The notes under the pieces are model-generated. The model did no database searches and was not told the DNA's origin. It worked only from the letters and a program-made list of their open reading frames with translations. A program made the position numbers and the translations under genes. 64,000 bases of DNA from Verrucomicrobiota bacterium (GTDB lineage: Bacteria; Verrucomicrobiota; Kiritimatiellia; SS1-B-03-39; UBA6053), in assembly GCA_020831625.1 (NCBI GenBank), contig JAFIGD010000010.1, positions 1 to 64,000 on the forward strand. The letters run 5' to 3'. This document shows, piece by piece, positions 58,756 to 64,000 of the stretch. Positions within the stretch are counted from its first letter, which is position 1. The number at the start of each line of letters is the position of its first letter.

Positions 58756-60546
58756 ATGAAAAAACGGATCTGCTTTTTGTTGTTGTCGTTGAGTTGTTTC
58801 GGAGTGTCCGCCGCAGAGACGCAGGTGATTCCGCCGGAAGGGTGGGAACCGGAGGTGTCGCCGCTGGCCTCGGAGTGGGCGGAGCCGGGCGGGCGGTTCC
58901 GGACGTTCGCGTCGCAGTATCCGCGGAGTTTTAATTATTATTTGGATCAGAATGTGTTTTCGGCCCAGTTGTTCGGACATCAGTTCGAGACGCTGATCAC
59001 CCGAAACGGGATCACGTTGGAGCCGGAGCCTGCTTTGGCGAAACGGGTGACGGTGGAGACGCATGAGGATCGGCAGGTTTTCACCTTTGAGTTGGATCCG
59101 CGGGCGGCGTGGAGCGACGGGAAGCCGATCACGGCGGAGGATGTGGCCTGGACCTTTAACGCGATTATGGATGACGCGAATCTGACCGGTCCGCACAAGG
59201 TGGGGTTGAGTAAGTTTCATCCGCCGGAGGTGCTCGACGAGCGCACGGTGCGCTTCACTTCGACGGAAGTGCACTGGCGCAATCTGTGGTCGATTGGCGG
59301 ATTCAATATCCTGCCGAAGCACTGGTGGACGGATCAGGAGTTCAACCGGGTGAATTTTGAATTTCCGGTGGTGTCGGGGCCTTATGAAATTGTGCGGCTG
59401 AGCGAACCGCGGTCGGTGCTGCTGCGGCGTCGGGAGGATTATTGGAACAAAGACGATCCCCGCGCGGAGCATCTGGGAAATTTTGATGAGATTGAATACC
59501 GGTTTTTCGGCGAGCGGGATCAGGCGCTGGATAATTTTCTGCGCGGAGACTTTGATGTGCACGCGATTTACACCGCCCGGTTCTGGGTGGAGCGGGCCAC
59601 GGGGGAGCGGTTCGACAACAACTGGATTGTGAAGCAGCAGGTGTTTAATCAGAATCCGCAGGGGTTTCAGGGCTTCGCGATGAATATGCGGCGTCCGCTG
59701 TTCCGCGACCGCCGGGTGCGCCGGGCGCTGGCGCATTTGCTGGACCGCGAACGGATGAACGCGTCGCTGATGTTTAATCAGTATGCACTTTCGCAAAGTT
59801 ATTTCGAGGATTTGTATCCGGAGGGGAATCCGAATGAACTGATCCCGTTCGATGTGGAGGCGGCGCGGCGTTTGCTGGCGGAGGCGGGGTGGACGGTGAA
59901 CGACGCGGGCCGCCTGGTGAAGGACGGTCGGCGCTTTGTGATCAATTTCCTCACGCGTGATTCGGTCGCGGACCGCTTTCTGATGATTTACCGGGAGGCG
60001 CTGGACCAGGTGGGCATCGAGCTGAACATCAACCGCAAGGACTGGGCGGCGTGGTCGGCGGATATGCAGGATTTTAATTATGACATGACCTGGTCGGCCT
60101 GGGGCGCGGGGGTGTTTAAAGATCCGGAGGCAATGTGGCACAGCCGTCACGCCGACACCCGCAACAGCATCAACATCACCGGCTTCGCGCGGGAGGATGT
60201 GGATGAGATGATCGACGGACTGGCGACGGAGTTTGATGTCGACAAGCGGCATGAGGTGGTGCGGAAAATTGACGCGATTTTGGTGGAGGAGGTTCCGTAC
60301 ATTCTGCTTTGGAACAGTGATCACACGCGCCTGCTGTACTGGAACAAGTTCGGGATGCCGGATCACGTGCTGGGCAAATACGGGGATGAGCGCAGCGCGG
60401 AGGCGTACTGGTGGATTGATTTGGACCTGGACGAGGAACTCCGCGCGGCTCAGGAGGCGGGGCTGAAGATGCCGGCGCGTCCGTATCGGGTGAATTTCCA
60501 GGATTTCGCGCCGTTAATTCCGACGCAGATTGAACCTTCGCGGTAA
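58756..60546 (+). CDS. Oligopeptide ABC transporter substrate-binding protein (YejA-like)
   Basis: The 596-residue protein has a signal peptide (MKKRICFLLLSLSCFGVSAA) and a family 5 solute-binding fold: WSDGKPITAEDVAWTFNAIM near 112-130, FPVVSGPYEIV, RDRRVRRALAHLLDRE and YEIELNI-type late strands. It heads the Yej-like operon and probably captures peptides in the periplasm. The first permease gene begins 21 bases after the stop. Confidence 0.88.
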   Translation: MKKRICFLLLSLSCFGVSAAETQVIPPEGWEPEVSPLASEWAEPGGRFRTFASQYPRSFNYYLDQNVFSAQLFGHQFETLITRNGITLEPEPALAKRVTVETHEDRQVFTFELDPRAAWSDGKPITAEDVAWTFNAIMDDANLTGPHKVGLSKFHPPEVLDERTVRFTSTEVHWRNLWSIGGFNILPKHWWTDQEFNRVNFEFPVVSGPYEIVRLSEPRSVLLRRREDYWNKDDPRAEHLGNFDEIEYRFFGERDQALDNFLRGDFDVHAIYTARFWVERATGERFDNNWIVKQQVFNQNPQGFQGFAMNMRRPLFRDRRVRRALAHLLDRERMNASLMFNQYALSQSYFEDLYPEGNPNELIPFDVEAARRLLAEAGWTVNDAGRLVKDGRRFVINFLTRDSVADRFLMIYREALDQVGIELNINRKDWAAWSADMQDFNYDMTWSAWGAGVFKDPEAMWHSRHADTRNSINITGFAREDVDEMIDGLATEFDVDKRHEVVRKIDAILVEEVPYILLWNSDHTRLLYWNKFGMPDHVLGKYGDERSAEAYWWIDLDLDEELRAAQEAGLKMPARPYRVNFQDFAPLIPTQIEPSR

Positions 60547-60567
60547 ATTTCGGGTCTGACCCTGCCT

Positions 60568-61626
60568 ATGCAAAACCGCCTCCATTATTTTCTGGTTCGC
60601 CTGCTGCTGGTGGGCGTGAGCTTTATGGGGATCATTGTGGTGTGTTTTCTGTTCACCACCCTGGTGCCGGGCGGTCCGATGGAGCAGTATCTGGCGTCGA
60701 TGCAGGCAGTGGGCGGGGAAACGGCGGGAGGCGGCAGCGAGCTGGCCAGCGCGGCCATGTCGGAGGATCAGCTTGAGTCGATCCGCCGCGCATTCGGGCT
60801 GGATCTGCCCACGCATGAACGGTTTTGGAAATGGCTGGTGACGGACCGCATGGGCATGCGGGCGCAGTCCTTTAAATACACCAACCGGACCTCCTGGGAA
60901 CTGATCTCCTCGCGCTTTCCGGTGTCGTTGAGCTTCGGCATTCCCAGTCTGGTGCTGACGTATTTGATCTGCATCCCGCTGGGCATCGCCAAGGCGCTGC
61001 GGAACGGGAAACCGTTTGATCTGGTGAGCAGTTTTGTGGTGTTCACGCTGTACGCGATCCCGACGTTCGCCTTCGGGATGGTGCTTAAAATGCTTTTCAG
61101 CGGCACGGTGGAGGGATTTTGGGATATCTTTCCGCTGGGAGGTCACCGCTCGCCGCCGGAAATCTGGGACACGCTGTCGGCCTGGGAGCGGGTGAAGGAT
61201 CAGACCTGGCATATGTTCCTGCCGGTGCTGTGTTATGTGATCGGAAATTTCGCGGTGATGACGCTGCTGATGAAAAATTCGCTGCTGGAGCAGATCAACC
61301 AGGATTATGTGCGCACGGTGCTGGCCAAGGGCGGGACGATGCGGCGGGCGGTGTGGCGGCACGCGGTGCGCAACGCGCTGATTCCGCTGGCGACGGGGAT
61401 CGGCGGTCTGCTGTCGGTGATGTTTGCCGGTTCGGTGATTATTGAGCAGATTTTTGACATTCAGGGGCTGGGGACTTTGAGCTATGAGGCACTGGTGGGG
61501 CGGGATTATGTGCTGTTTCTGGCGATTATCAGTATTCAGTCGATCATAGGTCTGGTGGGCCTGGTGCTGTCGGATTTCTGTTATGTGCTGATCGATCCGC
61601 GGATCCATTTCGGAGGGGACCGCTGA
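60568..61626 (+). CDS. ABC transporter permease (YejB-like)
   Basis: The 352-residue permease has an N-terminal helix (YFLVRLLLVGVSFMGIIVVC), the family LFTTLVPGGPMEQ start, and a permease core with AKGGTMRRAVWRHAVRNALI, the EAA loop that contacts the ATPase. YejB-type proteins carry a longer first periplasmic loop, as here. Its stop overlaps the next start by one base. Confidence 0.9.
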   Translation: MQNRLHYFLVRLLLVGVSFMGIIVVCFLFTTLVPGGPMEQYLASMQAVGGETAGGGSELASAAMSEDQLESIRRAFGLDLPTHERFWKWLVTDRMGMRAQSFKYTNRTSWELISSRFPVSLSFGIPSLVLTYLICIPLGIAKALRNGKPFDLVSSFVVFTLYAIPTFAFGMVLKMLFSGTVEGFWDIFPLGGHRSPPEIWDTLSAWERVKDQTWHMFLPVLCYVIGNFAVMTLLMKNSLLEQINQDYVRTVLAKGGTMRRAVWRHAVRNALIPLATGIGGLLSVMFAGSVIIEQIFDIQGLGTLSYEALVGRDYVLFLAIISIQSIIGLVGLVLSDFCYVLIDPRIHFGGDR

Positions 61627-63191
61627 TGGCGTTTATGGATCCGACCACCCGCGAAAAGTTCGCGCGCTTTCGTCAACAGAAGCGGGCCTGGGTGTCGCTT
61701 TGGCTGTTGACGCTGATTTTCGTGACGAGTCTGTTCGCGAATCTAATCGCCAATGACACGCCCTGGCGGGTGCGTTTTGAGGGGCAGAATTATTTTCCGC
61801 GCTGGCGGCATGTGCCTCAGGATCTTTTTCTGAATGACGGGGTGATGACCCGTCCCAATTTCCGTGAGATTCAGCGGACGGAGGCGTTTCGGGATCAGCC
61901 GGAGAATCGAATGTTCTGGGCCCCGATTCCCTACGGACCGCGCAGCACCGTGAATCCGGTGGATATTCCGGTGGACCGCGAGGTGACGGTGATGCGTCGC
62001 CGGGTGCAGCGGGTGGGCAGTGTGAACATCGGGGAGGATTTCGAGGTGATGCAGGGCATGTCGGCGGCCTGGTTTTTCGGGGATGCGTCGGATGGGGCTT
62101 TGGCGGGGCGTTCAGTGCCGCCGGAGGTGCGGGAGATTCTCGCGCCCCGTTTCGCGAACGAGGCGTCACCGGGACGGACGCTTTCGGACCCGGACGGGCG
62201 GTTTGAGTGGTCGTTTTCGGCGTTTGAACCCCGGGCGCGGGCGCCGAGGCGGGTGCGGGTGACGCTGCGTGAATCGTTTCCGGTCACGGCGGCGGTGCGG
62301 GATCAGTTCACGATTCCGGAGGTGGGTGATCCGCGCTGGCCGGGCTGGTGGCATGATGTGCCGGAAGCGGTGCGGGAACAGGTGGCGGATGCGATTGAGG
62401 AGGTGCGGGTGGTGCCGGTGCGTCCGGTGCGCTACGATGAACCGGGGGGCTACGCCTGGGAGATTCAGGTGACGTTTGAGTCGATTCAGTTTCCGTTCCG
62501 TCCGGTGCGGGGGCACCGCATGGGGTTCGATGACAGCGGGCGGGATGTGCTGGTGCAGGTGCTGTACGCGACGCGGATCAGTCTGTCGTTCGGCTTTCTG
62601 CTGGTGATCAGCAGTGTGGTGCTGGGAACGGTATTGGGGGCCTTGCAGGGATATTTCGGGGGATGGATTGATCTGGTGGGGCAGCGGCTGATCGAAATTT
62701 ATCAGTCGATTCCGTTTCTGTATGTGATGATTTTTGTGGGATCGGTGTTCGGGCGGAGTTTTATCTTATTGTTGCTGGTGTACGCGGTGTTCAACTGGAT
62801 TTCGATTTCGTATTACATGCGGGCAGAGTTTTTGCGGCTGCGGCGTCAGCCGTTTACCGAGGCGGCAAAGGCGCTGGGTTTGCCGACGGCCCGGATTATG
62901 TGGTTTCACCTGTTGCCGAACGCGCTGGTGCCGATTATCACCTTTTTTCCGTTCATGCTGGTGGGGGCGATCGGGAGCTTGAACGCCCTGGATTTTCTGG
63001 GATTTGGTCTGCCCGCGGGCACCCCGAGCTGGGGAGCGCTGCTGCGTCAGGCCCAGACCGCGCGGCACGCGTGGTGGCTGATCACCTATTCGTCGCTGGC
63101 GCTGTTCATCGTGATTCTGCTGACGGTGTTTATCGGCGAGGGATTGCGGGCGGCGTTTGATCCGAAACGGGAGGCCCATTGGGAAGCGTAA
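61626..63191 (+). CDS. ABC transporter permease (YejE-like) with large periplasmic insert
   Basis: The 521-residue protein has one N-terminal helix (SLWLLTLIFVTSLFANLI), a region of about 270 residues before the core, then the permease domain with GHRMGFDDSGRDVLVQVLYA and the EAA loop ALGLPTARIMWFHLLPNALV. The YejE family usually has about 340 residues, so the insert (about residues 60-290) is notable. The stop TAA shares a base with the following ATG. Confidence 0.85.
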   Translation: MAFMDPTTREKFARFRQQKRAWVSLWLLTLIFVTSLFANLIANDTPWRVRFEGQNYFPRWRHVPQDLFLNDGVMTRPNFREIQRTEAFRDQPENRMFWAPIPYGPRSTVNPVDIPVDREVTVMRRRVQRVGSVNIGEDFEVMQGMSAAWFFGDASDGALAGRSVPPEVREILAPRFANEASPGRTLSDPDGRFEWSFSAFEPRARAPRRVRVTLRESFPVTAAVRDQFTIPEVGDPRWPGWWHDVPEAVREQVADAIEEVRVVPVRPVRYDEPGGYAWEIQVTFESIQFPFRPVRGHRMGFDDSGRDVLVQVLYATRISLSFGFLLVISSVVLGTVLGALQGYFGGWIDLVGQRLIEIYQSIPFLYVMIFVGSVFGRSFILLLLVYAVFNWISISYYMRAEFLRLRRQPFTEAAKALGLPTARIMWFHLLPNALVPIITFFPFMLVGAIGSLNALDFLGFGLPAGTPSWGALLRQAQTARHAWWLITYSSLALFIVILLTVFIGEGLRAAFDPKREAHWEA

Positions 63192-63218
63192 TGGGAAGCA
63201 TAATGGAAAGCGTAATGA
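63183..63218 (+). repeat. 12-bp tandem repeat over the stop/start junction
   Basis: Three consecutive units of (G/A)AAGC(G/A)TAATGG each contain TAATG. The first gives the stop of the permease, and each gives an ATG in the ATPase frame. Confidence 0.85.
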
Positions 63219-64000
63219 CTCAGGAACCCTTGTTGACGGTGAAAAATTTGTCGGTTTCTTTTCAGACCGATGACCGCTTTGTGCGCGCGGTGGACGATGT
63301 GTCCTTTGAGGTGAGACCCGGCGAGGTGCTGGGGCTGGTGGGGGAGTCGGGCAGCGGCAAGACGGTGACAGGCATGTCGATTCTGCGTTTGAATCCCAGA
63401 CCGCCTGCGACCTATGAGGGGGGCGAGATTTGGTTTGAGGGGCAGGATCTGTTGAAAGTGAAGCCGGAGGATCTGCGGAAAATCCGGGGCTCGAAAATCA
63501 GCGCGATTTTTCAGGAGCCGATGACCGCGCTGTCGCCGCTGAAGACGGTGGGGGATCAGTTGCGGGAATTGCTGGATATTCACCGTTCGGACTGGACGCG
63601 GAAGGAGAAGGACTCGTTTGTGGTGGAGTGGCTGGCGAAGGTGGGGATTCCGGAGCCGGATGCGCGGCGGCATCAATATCCGTTCCAGTTCAGTGGCGGG
63701 ATGCGGCAGCGGGTGACCATTGCCATGGCGCTGATGTTGGAGCCGAGGCTGGTGATCGCGGACGAGCCCACGACCGCCCTGGATGTGACCCTGCAGGCGC
63801 AGGTGTTTGATTTGATGATGAAGATGAAGTCGGCGAAGACTTCGCTGATCTTTATTACCCACGACATGGGGGTGGTGTGGGAACTGTGCGACCGGGTGCT
63901 GGTGATGAAGGATGCGAAGCTGGTGGAGGAGGGGGAGGCGGTGAGTCTTTTCGCTTCGCCGAGTGAGGCGTACACCCGGAAGCTGCTCAATGCGGTGCCG
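63191..64000 (+). CDS. Oligopeptide ABC transporter ATP-binding protein (YejF-like), 5' part
   Basis: The frame is open to the right edge. Walker A GESGSGKT, the Q-loop FQEPMTALSP, signature FSGGMRQR and Walker B VIADEPTTALDV are all present, with HDMGVV as the H-loop. YejF has two such halves, so the rest lies outside the window. Three in-frame ATGs at 63191, 63203 and 63215 sit in a 12-bp tandem repeat (AAGCGTAATGGG type), so the start is ambiguous; MTQEPLL at 63215 best matches family starts. Confidence 0.9.
   Translation, partial: MGSIMESVMTQEPLLTVKNLSVSFQTDDRFVRAVDDVSFEVRPGEVLGLVGESGSGKTVTGMSILRLNPRPPATYEGGEIWFEGQDLLKVKPEDLRKIRGSKISAIFQEPMTALSPLKTVGDQLRELLDIHRSDWTRKEKDSFVVEWLAKVGIPEPDARRHQYPFQFSGGMRQRVTIAMALMLEPRLVIADEPTTALDVTLQAQVFDLMMKMKSAKTSLIFITHDMGVVWELCDRVLVMKDAKLVEEGEAVSLFASPSEAYTRKLLNAVP

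Overview
The window is GC-rich, densely coded bacterial DNA with about 48 protein genes, no visible rRNA or tRNA gene and no CRISPR array. The gene mix points to the PVC superphylum, most likely a Kiritimatiellota-like polysaccharide degrader: a PEP-CTERM protein, type II secretion-like pseudopilins interleaved with glycoside hydrolases, GH29 and GH67 enzymes, cupin-type phosphosugar isomerases, and intergenic regions crowded with short-period repeats. This placement is an inference from gene content, not from a marker gene.

Region 1 to 22.6 kb is a uronate and plant or algal glycan island: the 3' end of a mannonate dehydratase, an SDR oxidoreductase, two relatives of GH67 alpha-glucuronidase of an unfamiliar family (the first apparently broken), three cupin-type phosphosugar isomerase genes, a BadF-type sugar kinase next to a DeoR regulator, two pseudopilins, a GH29 alpha-L-fucosidase, two LacI regulators with matching palindromic operators, an (alpha/alpha)6-barrel protein, a PEP-CTERM protein, a true GH67 and a CE15-like glucuronoyl esterase whose reading frame runs into a REP-associated (RAYT) transposase. 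Together these could release, import and isomerise (methyl)glucuronate side chains.

Region 22.7 to 27.8 kb is a sucrose and alpha-glucan cassette: amylosucrase, a fused sucrose-phosphate synthase/phosphatase and a divergent stand-alone phosphatase. Region 27.8 to 30.4 kb is repeat-rich and carries one AT-richer orphan secreted protein. Region 30.4 to 36.8 kb has panD, a topoisomerase IV pair (ParE, ParC), an L,D-transpeptidase and a lipocalin lipoprotein. Region 36.8 to 43.4 kb is a SUF iron-sulfur operon (Rrf2, SufT-like, SufC, SufB, SufD, Rieske) followed by a double-CDGSH glutamate-synthase-like protein. Region 43.6 to 50.5 kb has a GNAT and gltB-gltD. Region 51 to 58.7 kb holds a divergent transketolase, pyrF, an MnmC-like methyltransferase, fabA and a PBP/FtsW-type pair. 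Region 58.7 kb to the end is a Yej-type oligopeptide ABC transporter that continues past the window.

The most unusual layer is non-coding. At least eight families of short repeats or palindromes recur between genes, sometimes extending into coding sequence (ParC N terminus, C termini of an isomerase and a kinase). One family builds long hairpins between convergent genes and brackets a four-helix-bundle gene on both sides like a cassette. The best candidates for new biology are the GH67-like family with a conserved Glu-Asp-Glu set, the esterase-RAYT fusion, and the 11-bp-unit hairpin element.
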